From Kangiella spongicola (GTDB lineage Bacteria; Pseudomonadota; Gammaproteobacteria; Enterobacterales; Kangiellaceae), in NCBI RefSeq assembly GCF_003194565.2, contig NZ_QICH01000003.1:310001-374000 (forward strand): 64,000 nucleotides of DNA, read 5' to 3'. Below the pieces are notes generated by a model, which was given only the letters and a program-made list of their open reading frames with translations, ran no database searches and was not told the DNA's origin. Shown one piece after another: positions 1 to 12,223 of this stretch (its first letter is position 1; every line of letters begins with the position of its first letter). The translations under genes and the position numbers were made by a program.

Positions 1-2
1 AA

Positions 3-1130
3 AACTTTGTGCCAGTGCCAACTTTCGCTAAAGCCTGTTATGAAAAGGTTTTAGAGAGCAAAGGGCGCTTGGTGGATATCATTACCAAACACCTATTCAC
101 CATGACGGGCGTAATTTTACCGCAAGAAGCATGGTCTGAATTAAATCTTCCTGAGCACTTCTTAATGCGTTTTGAAGTGGTTAATGATGCCGGAAAATTG
201 CTGTATAGCTCTCGAAGTTTGGAAGCTAAACCTCGCAAGGTGGAAAAGGCTAAGTCCAAACCTTCGAAAAAAGTTAAAAATGTGACTTATACTTCTTGGC
301 CTGAGGAGTTTGTACAGAAGGGCACTATGCAGGAGGCGGGGACTGACATTCCTATTTTTAACGCGATTGAGGATGCAAAGGATAAAGTTAGAATCATACC
401 AGTGGTTAATCAGCGCCAAGCTGAGAAAACTCACATTCGTGGCGTTTGCCGCTTAATGGCTTTGTCCGAAAGTAAGACCTTTAGTTATCTACAGAAGAAG
501 TATCATAACCGACAGCAGTTAATGTTAGCTTGCGCTTCGTTATACTCGCCAGAGGATTTGATTAACGATGTCATGATGTCTGTAATTAAAGACCATGTAT
601 CTCGTAAGGTTCCTTATGATAAAGCTGGCTATGATAGTGTTTTAAAAGAGGTGCAAGAAAACATTGTACCTGACTCAAACAAGATCTTAGATCAGCTTGT
701 TGGCACACTAAAACAACGAAACAGCTGCTTAGCCGATGCCAAAGCTTTAGGCAAAAACTTTTCAGCAGCTTATGACGATATCAAGCAGCAGCTTGAATTT
801 CTGTTTCAGCCAGGCTTTTGCTATCGCTTCGGGGCGGAGCATGTGCGAGACTATGCGCGTTATTTAAAAGCCATACAGCTTAGGCTGGAGCGTATTAAAC
901 ATAATCCGCTTAAGGATTTGCAGATTATGCAGCAATACCAACCTTGGTTAGAGCAAGTAGAACAGCTGGAGCAAAACCAGAAGATTCCACAGTTTGAAGT
1001 TGATGAGTATTGCTGGATGTTGCAGGAATATCGGATTTCGCTATTTGCACAAGGGCAAAAGACGCGTTTTCCAATTTCGAGTAAAAGGTTGCAGAAGTTT
1101 ATTGATAATTTAAACCGAGAGTATATTTAA
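3..1130 (+). CDS. hrpA: ATP-dependent RNA helicase HrpA, C-terminal part (cut by left edge)
   Basis: This is the last 375 residues of a DEAH-box RNA helicase of the HrpA family. The reading frame is open to the left edge, so the GTG at position 9 is internal rather than a start. The fragment matches the HrpA-specific C-terminal region (DUF3418) as I know it from E. coli: it opens with NFVPVPTFAKA, corresponding to NFVPAPNYAEA, and closes with WMLQEYRISLFAQ and PISSKRL, corresponding to WMIEELRVSYFAQ and PISDKRI. The helicase motor domains lie outside the window. HrpA resolves stalled or collided ribosomes in E. coli, and the C-terminal region is required for its function. The stop overlaps the 3' end of the convergent response-regulator gene by four bases. 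Confidence 0.93.
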   Translation, partial: NFVPVPTFAKACYEKVLESKGRLVDIITKHLFTMTGVILPQEAWSELNLPEHFLMRFEVVNDAGKLLYSSRSLEAKPRKVEKAKSKPSKKVKNVTYTSWPEEFVQKGTMQEAGTDIPIFNAIEDAKDKVRIIPVVNQRQAEKTHIRGVCRLMALSESKTFSYLQKKYHNRQQLMLACASLYSPEDLINDVMMSVIKDHVSRKVPYDKAGYDSVLKEVQENIVPDSNKILDQLVGTLKQRNSCLADAKALGKNFSAAYDDIKQQLEFLFQPGFCYRFGAEHVRDYARYLKAIQLRLERIKHNPLKDLQIMQQYQPWLEQVEQLEQNQKIPQFEVDEYCWMLQEYRISLFAQGQKTRFPISSKRLQKFIDNLNREYI

Positions 1131-2404
1131 CGAGTCATTCTAAGGGGTTCTTCGCTTCGGATGACTCGATTTCGGCCTGTTTCTTTCGCTCGATACAGCG
1201 CCTTGTCAGCATCTTCGATCATGTCATTTAAGTTGTACTTAATGGTTGAGCAGATACCAATACTAACGGTAACTTGAAGCTTATGATCTTCAGCATCAAT
1301 CACTGCATCACTAATCTTTTCTCTAAGCTCATCAAAGTACTCCAACGAATGCTGAGCGGACATACCATTCATGTAAAGACAGAATTCTTCGCCGCCGAAT
1401 CGAGCTACTACATCGGACTTACGTATTGAGTTTTTAATAATATGTGCCACTTCTCGCAACACGGCATCGCCAACGGAGTGGCCGTAGTTATCATTTACGG
1501 ATTTAAACTTATCAATATCAATCATGGCGCAAGTTACAGCCGTTTCATGGCGCCAAGCCGAATCATGCATAGCCTCGACCACCTCAAAGAAATGACGTCG
1601 GTTAGGCACGTTGGTCAAATAATCAAAACTTGCCGCTGTGGCGAGTTTCTGGAAAGTATTAAGGCTATCGAGATAGGAGTTAATACGCAGGTAAAACTCC
1701 TCAGCTAAAAAGGACTGCTTAATAATAAAGTCATCGGCGCCGTGTTTGAGGAAATTAGCCGCCATAATGGTTTGGCCGGCTCCAGACATTCCCAAAATAG
1801 CCAGTTCTTGCTTGCTGTAAATACGGCGTAAGCGACGCGTAAGTTCACAACCATCCATACCCGGCATCTGATAGTCTGTAATAACCATCTTCACATCTGG
1901 GTGATACTTTACATACTCGAAAGCTTCTTTGGGGTTGGTAAAGTGAAGAACCTTGTACTTATGAACTTTTAATAGAATTTGTAACAGCTTGGCTGAAGTT
2001 CGTGAATCTTCAACGATAACAATTTTATTGTCGGGGTTACGCTCTAGGCGTGTGAGCGTCTCTACGATCTCATTGATGACATAGCGATCGTTTTTGATCA
2101 CATAATCAACAACCTTTAAGCGCCAAAAGCGAGAACGCAGCGAAGCTGTAATATCACTAATTAATACGATGGTAGGGATGTCTTGCTTGCGGAAAAGTTC
2201 TACTGCTTCGCCTTTTAGCGCATCGCGCAATCGATAACTGACTAAACAGGCGTGAATGGTGTCTGGATCGAGGTGTGACAACAGGGTAGTCGCCTCTTTT
2301 AGGGTGCTACAACTGATAACACCGAAAGAAGTGTGTTCAATAATTTGCTTTTCTACTATCGCGCAAAAAAACTTACTGTCGTCAACAACTATAACTTTTT
2401 TCAT
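1127..2404 (-). CDS. Response regulator REC-REC-GGDEF diguanylate cyclase (PleD-like)
   Basis: A predicted cytoplasmic two-component output protein of 425 residues that would make cyclic di-GMP. REC1 covers about residues 1-122, REC2 about 126-246 and GGDEF about 255-420. REC2 has the canonical phospho-acceptor Asp177 in ITDYQMPG. REC1 keeps the acidic pair (D8, D9), but the acceptor position is Ser56 (LVSYRL), so it is probably a non-phosphorylatable dimerisation domain, as in PleD-type proteins. The cyclase signature is GGEEF (337-341), preceded five residues upstream by RKSD (328-331), the RxxD product-inhibition site. An upstream in-frame start adds 12 residues, but ATG 2404 has a good AAAGGA site and begins directly with the KKVIVVDD strand of REC1. 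No partner kinase gene is adjacent. Confidence 0.9.
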   Translation of the reverse strand: MKKVIVVDDSKFFCAIVEKQIIEHTSFGVISCSTLKEATTLLSHLDPDTIHACLVSYRLRDALKGEAVELFRKQDIPTIVLISDITASLRSRFWRLKVVDYVIKNDRYVINEIVETLTRLERNPDNKIVIVEDSRTSAKLLQILLKVHKYKVLHFTNPKEAFEYVKYHPDVKMVITDYQMPGMDGCELTRRLRRIYSKQELAILGMSGAGQTIMAANFLKHGADDFIIKQSFLAEEFYLRINSYLDSLNTFQKLATAASFDYLTNVPNRRHFFEVVEAMHDSAWRHETAVTCAMIDIDKFKSVNDNYGHSVGDAVLREVAHIIKNSIRKSDVVARFGGEEFCLYMNGMSAQHSLEYFDELREKISDAVIDAEDHKLQVTVSIGICSTIKYNLNDMIEDADKALYRAKETGRNRVIRSEEPLRMTR

Positions 2405-2481
2405 TAGATCCTTTGCCAGTATCAGTATTCCCGTCGGCAACGATTATAGACTATCCCTGTGCAATTAATAGGTTTAAAGCC

Positions 2482-3261
2482 TCATTTTATGTAGGTTGAG
2501 CGATAGTTCTCATACCACAACTGTGTAGCGCCACAAACCGCGGCAGGCATCACCAGAAGGTTTAGAATGGGAACCATGGTGCATAACATCACCAGACTAC
2601 CAAAGCCGAGCGTTCCGCTTCGTGACGTCTGTAAGGTTTTGAGCATATCGTCGAAAGATATTTTGTGATTATCCATAGGGTAGTCAATATATTGAACTGA
2701 CATCATCCAAGCGTTAAACACAAACCAAATGATAGGAAAGGCGATTGCACCAAGAATTGGTATAAAGAGCACTAGAAGGCAGACCAATGCTCGCGGAATA
2801 TAATATTTGAGCTTGGTCCATTCGCGTTTAAGCAACCTTGGCGTATCTTTAATAAGATCTTTAAAACCCTGGTCTTCAATCGGTGTATCTTGGTTGCCAT
2901 GCTCGGCATGCAACTTTCGCTCGACAGCTTCAGCTAATAGGCCGTTGAAAGGGGCGGCTATCCAGTTGGCGAGCATCGAGAAGAAAAAGAAAATGAAGAG
3001 TACGGCGCCAATAATAACTAAAGGCCAGATAAGCCAAGCAAGAGCTGTGCCGAGCCATTCCCAAGCGCCCCAACTTGTAATAGTATTTTCTATCCAACTA
3101 GCCCACGAAGATATTTGATTTATAAGGTAAATCAATGCGATAGTTAGAAGAGTTAAATTAATGCCTAAAGGGATAAAAACGTATCTTTTGATGCCTTTTT
3201 GGAGCAACATTCTGAAGCCACTGGCTAAATAATGAGCACCTTCGAAACTATTTTGTGCCAT
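2482..3261 (-). CDS. cysZ: CysZ/EI24-family inner-membrane protein (sulfate permease CysZ)
   Basis: A protein of 259 residues with several strongly hydrophobic segments (about residues 25-48, 68-100, 150-185 and 215-240) and the CysZ/EI24-type sequence ANWIAAPFNGLLAE after the second one. CysZ mediates sulfate uptake for cysteine synthesis in E. coli. Length and topology fit the family. It is divergent from smc-zipA-ligA; in enterobacteria cysZ also lies beside zipA-ligA, which supports the call. I see no obvious Shine-Dalgarno before ATG 3261. The family also contains less characterised members, so sulfate specificity is inferred. Confidence 0.88.
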   Translation of the reverse strand: MAQNSFEGAHYLASGFRMLLQKGIKRYVFIPLGINLTLLTIALIYLINQISSWASWIENTITSWGAWEWLGTALAWLIWPLVIIGAVLFIFFFFSMLANWIAAPFNGLLAEAVERKLHAEHGNQDTPIEDQGFKDLIKDTPRLLKREWTKLKYYIPRALVCLLVLFIPILGAIAFPIIWFVFNAWMMSVQYIDYPMDNHKISFDDMLKTLQTSRSGTLGFGSLVMLCTMVPILNLLVMPAAVCGATQLWYENYRSTYIK

Positions 3262-3362
3262 AAATTGATTTTTTACACTTACTATGTGCTAAATGATGCA
3301 AAATAATTTACACTTAAACGCTTTAGAAGGTAACCCTAAAATTGTTACAGACCCTTACAGAA

Positions 3363-3379
3363 GTCTCTATTTAAGAGAC
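3363..3379. repeat. Inverted repeat upstream of smc
   Basis: A perfect inverted repeat, GTCTCT-ATTTA-AGAGAC, lies 27 bases upstream of the smc ATG within the cysZ/smc divergent spacer. It could be an operator or a small leader hairpin. No T-run follows, so it is not a terminator. The surrounding 144-bp spacer must contain both promoters, but I cannot place a convincing -35/-10 pair there. Confidence 0.4.
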
Positions 3380-3405
3380 AAATAAGAGAATACGTAAGAG
3401 AATAA

Positions 3406-6400
3406 ATGCGATTAAAACAAATAAAATTAGCAGGATTTAAATCATTCGTTGACCCAACGACCGTATCGTTCCCAAGTAATATGACTGCTGTGGTAGGCCC
3501 AAACGGCTGTGGTAAGTCTAACTTGATTGATGCAGTACGCTGGGTAATGGGGGAGTCATCGGCAAAAAACCTTCGTGGTGACGCTATGACCGACGTGATT
3601 TTTAACGGTTCTACTGGGCGAAAACCAGTCGGTCAAGCGAGTATTGAGTTGGTATTCGATAACACCGATGGCACAGTAAAAGGTGAATATGCCAACTATA
3701 ATGAAATATCCGTGCGTCGGATGGTTAATCGCGAAGCCCAATCCAGTTACTTTCTAAACGGTACTCGCTGTCGACGTAAAGATATTACCGACATTTTCCT
3801 TGGTACCGGTCTTGGTCCAAGAAGTTATGCCATTATCGAGCAGGGCATGATCTCGAAACTTATCGAGTCAAAACCTCATGAACTACGTGTTTTCCTAGAA
3901 GAAGCCGCTGGCATTTCAAAATATAAAGAACGACGCCGTGAAACGGAAAACCGAATTCGCCATACCCGAGACAACCTAGATCGCCTGAACGACTTACGTG
4001 AAGAGCTAGGGAAACAACTGTCTCACTTGAAACGCCAAGCGACGTCCGCCGAGCGTTATAAAGAATATAAAGCTGAAGAGCGTGAGCTTAAAGCGCAACT
4101 AGCTGCTATTCGCTGGCAACAATACAACATTAAAATTGAAGCGTTGGACGAAGCCATTTTGAAGATGGAGACTGAGGTCGAGTCTAAAATTGCCGATCAA
4201 CGTCATTCTGACAGCGAAATCGAAAAATCACGCGAGCTACACATTGAGTTAACCGACGTTCACAATGAAGTCCAAGGACGTTTTTATGGTATTGCCGCTG
4301 ATATAGCTAGACTTGAGCAGGCTATCGAACATTCGCGCCAACAGAAATCACAGCTACTCGAAGACAAGGCTCAGGTTGAATCGTCTTTAGATAAGCTTCG
4401 CGATCAATTAAAATTCGATGAGTCTAAACTTGAAGAGATGATGACTGAGCTTTTACAGGCAGAGCCTGAGCTCGAAATGAACTCTGAGCAGGTAGAAGAG
4501 CAGCAACAGCAACTCACCGACTTAGAAGAAGATATGCGCATTTGGCAGCAAGATTGGGATGTTTTCAACCAGCAAGCCAGCGCTAACGCACAAAAAGCTG
4601 AAGTTGAAAAAACTCGAATTCAGCATCTAGAGTCGCATTTGTCGCGTCACCAAAAACGTTTAGAAGAAATTAAAGAGGAAGTGGGGCAGCAACAGTCTGG
4701 CTCAATGGAATCTGAACTAACCAAAGTTGCGCAAGAACTAAGCATCGCTGAAGAGCAGGCTGAAAAGCTTGAGAACGATGTCCAGGATGCTGTTGAAAAG
4801 ATTAATCAATCACGCCAAGAACAGCGCACCCATAATCAAAAGCTCGAAGAAACACGTAGAGAGTTACGTCTTTTAGAATCACGCAAAGTCTCCTTAGAGG
4901 CGCTACAAAGCGCGGCGCTAGGTTCTGACAATGAGCAGGCGGTGAAGTGGCTAGAGTCGAAGAAGCTCGATAGTCAGGCGCGTTTAGCACAAAACTTAAA
5001 GGTAGATGCTGGTTGGGAAGTGGCAGCTGAAACTGTTCTAGGACAATACTTAGAAGCAGTTGTTGTGGACTCTCCTGAAAGTTACGCCAGTAGTTTGTCA
5101 GAGTTGGCCTCTGGCTCAATTTTATTGGTCGATGGTGAATCAAATGCAAGCGCTGAATCAGGTCGCTTATCCGATAAGGTCAAAGGTGCATCAGCCTTAA
5201 ACGGTACTTTAAATCACGTTCTTGTTGCCGAAGACTTGTCTGAAGCTTTATCAAAGCGCAGCGACCTGGCTGAACATGAGTCAATCATTACTAAAGATGG
5301 CGTTTGGCTTGGTAAGCATTGGTTAAGAGTCACTCGTGCTAGTGATAATGAAGCTGGAATTTTAGAGCGTGAAGCTGAGCTTAAAGAAATTTATCAAAAG
5401 ATTGAGCAACAAGAAGCAATTCTAGAGCAGCTTGAAGAGACCAAAGAACAACTTTCCGAGCAGTTAAGTAACTACGAAGAGACGTGGCAGACAAAGCAGT
5501 CTCAGCTGGCGCAAGCCAACAAGAAACATAGCGAGCTAAGAGCCAAAGTTGGTACGCAGCAAGCTAAGTTAGAGCAAACTCAAGGGCGTTTAGAGCGCTT
5601 AAAGCGTGAACAACAAAATATCGTTGAGCAGGTTCAAGATGACGAAGCTGCGCTCGCAAAAAGTCGTCAACTTATTGAGCAGTTATTAGACTCGATGGAA
5701 CAAGACAGCGACAAACGTGAACAATTAATGGCTGAACGTGAAGAGCGACGCCAACAATTAGAAACTCGTCGCACACAAGCGCGCGAAGCTAAAGAAGCAG
5801 AGCAAAAGTTAGCCATTCGAGTAAGTGCTTTGAAAGCTGAAGTGAACTCAACTCGTTCGGGTTTTGAGCGCGTTAATTCACAAATTGGTGAGCTAACGTC
5901 GCGCAAGGTCGAGCTTGAAAATCGTTTAAGCAGTGATAGTGACCCGACTGAAGAGTATCAGATGGAGCTTGAAGAGGCTCTAGAGAAACGCTTAGTGGTC
6001 GAAGAGGAAATGAAGCAAGCTCGAAACAAGCTCAGCGAGGTTGATGAGAAGATGCGTAAACTGGAACGTTTACGACACGAAGCTGAGCAGGGCGCACAAG
6101 GTGTTCGTTCACGATTAGAAAAGTTACGAATGGACTGGCAGGAAGCAAAGACCCGACAAAACACGCAGGCGGAGATCTTAAAAGATGCCAAACGTGAGGT
6201 AGAGGAAGTATTGGAGTCGCTACCGGAGAATGCTTCAGAAAGTGATTGGCTTGAACAAATTGAGCAGGTTACAGGGCGCATTCAAAGATTGGGCGCGATT
6301 AACTTAGCCGCAATTGAAGAGTTTAAAGCAGCTGAAGAACGGAAAGTTTACTTAGATGCACAGAACGATGATCTTGAGGAAGCTCTAGAAACTTTAGAGA

Positions 6401-6903
6401 GTGCCATCCGTAAGATTGATCATGAAACACGCACACGCTTTAAAGAAACTTTCGATAAAGTTAACAAGGGCGTGCAGGAGTTATTCCCTAAAGTATTCGG
6501 CGGCGGCCATGCCTACCTTGAGTTGACTGGTGAAAACCTGTTAGATACTGGTGTTGCAGTAATGGCGCGTCCACCAGGAAAGCGTAACTCTACGATTCAC
6601 CTATTGTCAGGTGGCGAAAAAGCACTGACTGCGATTTCGTTAGTATTCTCAATATTCCAGCTAAATCCAGCACCTTTCTGTATGTTGGATGAGGTTGATG
6701 CACCTCTTGATGATGCGAACGTGGGGCGCTATGCCAACTTGGTAAAAGAAATGAGTGAGCATTTGCAGTTTATTGCTATTACTCACAATAAAATTGCGAT
6801 GGAAATGGCGGAAACTCTGCTTGGTGTTACTATGAGTGAACCAGGTGTTTCTCGCGTGGTCTCAGTAGATGTCGATGAAGCTGCGGCTTTAGCAGCTTCC
6901 TAA
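3406..6903 (+). CDS. smc: Chromosome segregation protein SMC
   Basis: An SMC ATPase of 1165 residues, the expected family length. It organises and helps segregate the chromosome, normally with the kleisin ScpA and with ScpB, neither of which is encoded here. Walker A is GPNGCGKSN (about 32-40). Two long Gln/Glu/Lys-rich coiled coils (about 165-495 and 665-1015) flank a hinge at about 500-650. The C-terminal head carries the ABC signature LLSGGEKAL and Walker B FCMLDEVDAPLDD. Most gammaproteobacteria close to E. coli use MukBEF instead, so a true Smc argues for a lineage outside the Enterobacterales/Vibrionales/Pasteurellales group. It is followed 27 bp later by zipA, probably in one operon. 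Confidence 0.97.
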   Translation: MRLKQIKLAGFKSFVDPTTVSFPSNMTAVVGPNGCGKSNLIDAVRWVMGESSAKNLRGDAMTDVIFNGSTGRKPVGQASIELVFDNTDGTVKGEYANYNEISVRRMVNREAQSSYFLNGTRCRRKDITDIFLGTGLGPRSYAIIEQGMISKLIESKPHELRVFLEEAAGISKYKERRRETENRIRHTRDNLDRLNDLREELGKQLSHLKRQATSAERYKEYKAEERELKAQLAAIRWQQYNIKIEALDEAILKMETEVESKIADQRHSDSEIEKSRELHIELTDVHNEVQGRFYGIAADIARLEQAIEHSRQQKSQLLEDKAQVESSLDKLRDQLKFDESKLEEMMTELLQAEPELEMNSEQVEEQQQQLTDLEEDMRIWQQDWDVFNQQASANAQKAEVEKTRIQHLESHLSRHQKRLEEIKEEVGQQQSGSMESELTKVAQELSIAEEQAEKLENDVQDAVEKINQSRQEQRTHNQKLEETRRELRLLESRKVSLEALQSAALGSDNEQAVKWLESKKLDSQARLAQNLKVDAGWEVAAETVLGQYLEAVVVDSPESYASSLSELASGSILLVDGESNASAESGRLSDKVKGASALNGTLNHVLVAEDLSEALSKRSDLAEHESIITKDGVWLGKHWLRVTRASDNEAGILEREAELKEIYQKIEQQEAILEQLEETKEQLSEQLSNYEETWQTKQSQLAQANKKHSELRAKVGTQQAKLEQTQGRLERLKREQQNIVEQVQDDEAALAKSRQLIEQLLDSMEQDSDKREQLMAEREERRQQLETRRTQAREAKEAEQKLAIRVSALKAEVNSTRSGFERVNSQIGELTSRKVELENRLSSDSDPTEEYQMELEEALEKRLVVEEEMKQARNKLSEVDEKMRKLERLRHEAEQGAQGVRSRLEKLRMDWQEAKTRQNTQAEILKDAKREVEEVLESLPENASESDWLEQIEQVTGRIQRLGAINLAAIEEFKAAEERKVYLDAQNDDLEEALETLESAIRKIDHETRTRFKETFDKVNKGVQELFPKVFGGGHAYLELTGENLLDTGVAVMARPPGKRNSTIHLLSGGEKALTAISLVFSIFQLNPAPFCMLDEVDAPLDDANVGRYANLVKEMSEHLQFIAITHNKIAMEMAETLLGVTMSEPGVSRVVSVDVDEAAALAAS

Positions 6904-6930
6904 ATAATAAATCTGGTTAAGGGTGATTTA

Positions 6931-9998
<3,068 letters not shown>

Positions 9999-10063
9999 AT
10001 AATAGTTAGACTATCAGTAGGTTATTAGGGTTTCTAGTAATCTACAGCTAATTAAGAGGGGCG

Positions 10064-12223
10064 CTATCTGGCGAGGTTGATTTGGTTTTTACCGCGATCC
10101 TTTGAAACGTACAGCGCCTTATCGGCTTCCCTTATCATTTGTAACTTATCTTTAGTGGTATCTTTAAGATCAGAAATACCGATACTTATCGTGTATTGGC
10201 ATTTCTGACCTTCGATTATCATTGGAATTATCTTGGCGCTTACAATTTCAAGATAACGCTTAGCCTCAACCTTATTCATCTCAGGCAATACGATTAAAAA
10301 TTCATCGCCACCATAGCGGCCTACGGTGCATGTATTAGGGAGCTCATCACGCAACAGTTTTGCTAAGTTTCTTAGGCAACGATCGCCAGCCTCATGGCCA
10401 AACGAGTCATTAATACTCTTAAAATCATCAACATCAACAAAGGCTATCGATAACTGTTGGTTACTTCGTAATGCCTTCATAAATTGTAAACCTAAGCGCT
10501 CTAGGGTCGCCCCACGATTTGAGAGCTGGGTTAGTTCATCGGTTTCAGCTTTGGATTGAATCAAACGCAGGCTCTTTACGTTTAGTAGACAACGTATCAG
10601 CTCGGTTGCATAGTGCTGTAAAAAGTCTAACATCGACTCTGTAGGCTCAAACTCATCATGCACTTCCAGAATGATGCAGCTCCACTCATGGCTTCGCATA
10701 CTGACGGGTATGATAAACATATTGTCATACAAAATATCAGTTTCGAGCTTTTGTGGCGTATCTAAGTCACAAATTCGTTTAATTTGTAGTGAGCTGTCAT
10801 TAATTAACTGCTGGAACTTTTGTCGCTCAGTATCAGACCTCGTATAAAGCGACAGCCGTGTATCCATTTGATAAACAGCTGCTCCACTGACAAATTTGAC
10901 TCTTTTAGCCAGTTCTTTCAGAAAAATTCGAACCACCACAGTTTCATAATCTTGAGCTTTTGTTTTATGAAGCTTTTGGTTGATATTGTTGAGTAGGGTT
11001 GAAAACTCCTTTTGCAATTCGTAGGCTTGTGTTCGTTCGAGTGACTCTTTTTGGGCATCATCTCTTTGAGCTTTAATTTGTAGCACTCTATCGGCTAAGC
11101 CTAGCGTAAATATTGTTGCTTCCAATAACGAGGCAACTGCAAAGCCATAAGCTGTGATAAAGTTCAGTGGAAGTACCCCAAATATTGCTAGAGCTCTAAG
11201 GAATCCTGAGGTTGTCAATAAAGCGAAAGCTAGGGCAAAGAAAAAGGCTTGTCTATTTCCCTTTCTCAAGAGCTTAAAAACGACCCATACATATAATGGG
11301 AATGCCAGTATCAAAGTGAAGTTTGTAAAGTTAACTAATAGCTGAGGAACAGGATATAAAATTATGCCGGTAATTAAATAGCCAACCATAACGAGTCGAA
11401 AGCCGTTAAAGAGTTTATGCTCGAAAGGGGCTAAGGATTTAGTGGATAAGAATGCCTGAGTGAAGGTGTATAGGGCGTACATGCTGATGCATAAAAAAAC
11501 AAATAGAATGTTTCGACTATCTGCTAGAAATGATATGGATGGAAACTGATAAATATAACCGGTCGTTCCCATCAGAAATATCAAGAACGTGGTGTTATAG
11601 AATATATATAGTAGGTATTCACGGCGTTTAATAATCAGGTAAAAGAAGGCATTTACTAAAATGAGTAAAAGTATGCCGAAGATAATTGCAGTAAATAATT
11701 GGTTATATTGATTGTCGATCCGGTTGTAGGTTTTGTAATCCCAAATTTCAATAGTGGGTTCGACTTTATTTTCGTGGCTTACCAATAAGTAACGTTCACC
11801 TGTGGAGAGTTTATCTAGATTATAAGAGTGTTGATAGGCCATAAATTCTGGCGCGCTTTCAAAGTCAAAGCGAGTCTTCTTACTAACTAATGTTAGTTCT
11901 TGGCCATCTAGCTCATACAGTGCAGTAAGCGATACGTGCCCAGGCTTAATAGTAAGCAAAGGGAGCTCAGTATCGATTCTCTTAGGTAGCTTATAAAGAA
12001 TATTGGTGGCGTTTGTTTTGTTCGTTCCTAAAACATCGGATTCTATGTTTTTGATATTATGTAGGCCGCTCAGAGGGCCATGGTGTTGGTTTAGATTGTA
12101 GCTTTCGAAAGACGAGTGAATCGGCGCTAAATTTTTATTAGAGATAATAGTTGATACACCAACAAGCAAAGCCACCAGCAAAATGCTAATGGCTATGGTT
12201 GCGTAGTGTAATCTACCGATCAT
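10064..12223 (-). CDS. Membrane diguanylate cyclase: 7TMR-DISM extracellular and 7TM domains with GGDEF
   Basis: A 719-residue membrane protein predicted to make cyclic di-GMP in response to an extracytoplasmic signal. One N-terminal membrane segment (about 8-28) precedes a periplasmic sensing domain of the 7TMR-DISM extracellular type (about 30-175), then seven hydrophobic helices (about 180-385), a short coiled coil (about 388-420), a GAF-like region (about 425-560) and a GGDEF domain (about 565-719) with the active-site motif GRYGGDEF. The position of the usual RxxD inhibitory site reads PNTC, so product inhibition through the I-site is not expected. Its ATG overlaps the stop of the upstream YiiX-like gene (ATGA), implying translational coupling. 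Confidence 0.88.
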   Translation of the reverse strand: MIGRLHYATIAISILLVALLVGVSTIISNKNLAPIHSSFESYNLNQHHGPLSGLHNIKNIESDVLGTNKTNATNILYKLPKRIDTELPLLTIKPGHVSLTALYELDGQELTLVSKKTRFDFESAPEFMAYQHSYNLDKLSTGERYLLVSHENKVEPTIEIWDYKTYNRIDNQYNQLFTAIIFGILLLILVNAFFYLIIKRREYLLYIFYNTTFLIFLMGTTGYIYQFPSISFLADSRNILFVFLCISMYALYTFTQAFLSTKSLAPFEHKLFNGFRLVMVGYLITGIILYPVPQLLVNFTNFTLILAFPLYVWVVFKLLRKGNRQAFFFALAFALLTTSGFLRALAIFGVLPLNFITAYGFAVASLLEATIFTLGLADRVLQIKAQRDDAQKESLERTQAYELQKEFSTLLNNINQKLHKTKAQDYETVVVRIFLKELAKRVKFVSGAAVYQMDTRLSLYTRSDTERQKFQQLINDSSLQIKRICDLDTPQKLETDILYDNMFIIPVSMRSHEWSCIILEVHDEFEPTESMLDFLQHYATELIRCLLNVKSLRLIQSKAETDELTQLSNRGATLERLGLQFMKALRSNQQLSIAFVDVDDFKSINDSFGHEAGDRCLRNLAKLLRDELPNTCTVGRYGGDEFLIVLPEMNKVEAKRYLEIVSAKIIPMIIEGQKCQYTISIGISDLKDTTKDKLQMIREADKALYVSKDRGKNQINLAR

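Noticed and set aside
9-1130. A complete protein starting at GTG 9
   Set aside because: The frame is open to the left edge and the first residues match the interior of the HrpA C-terminal region.
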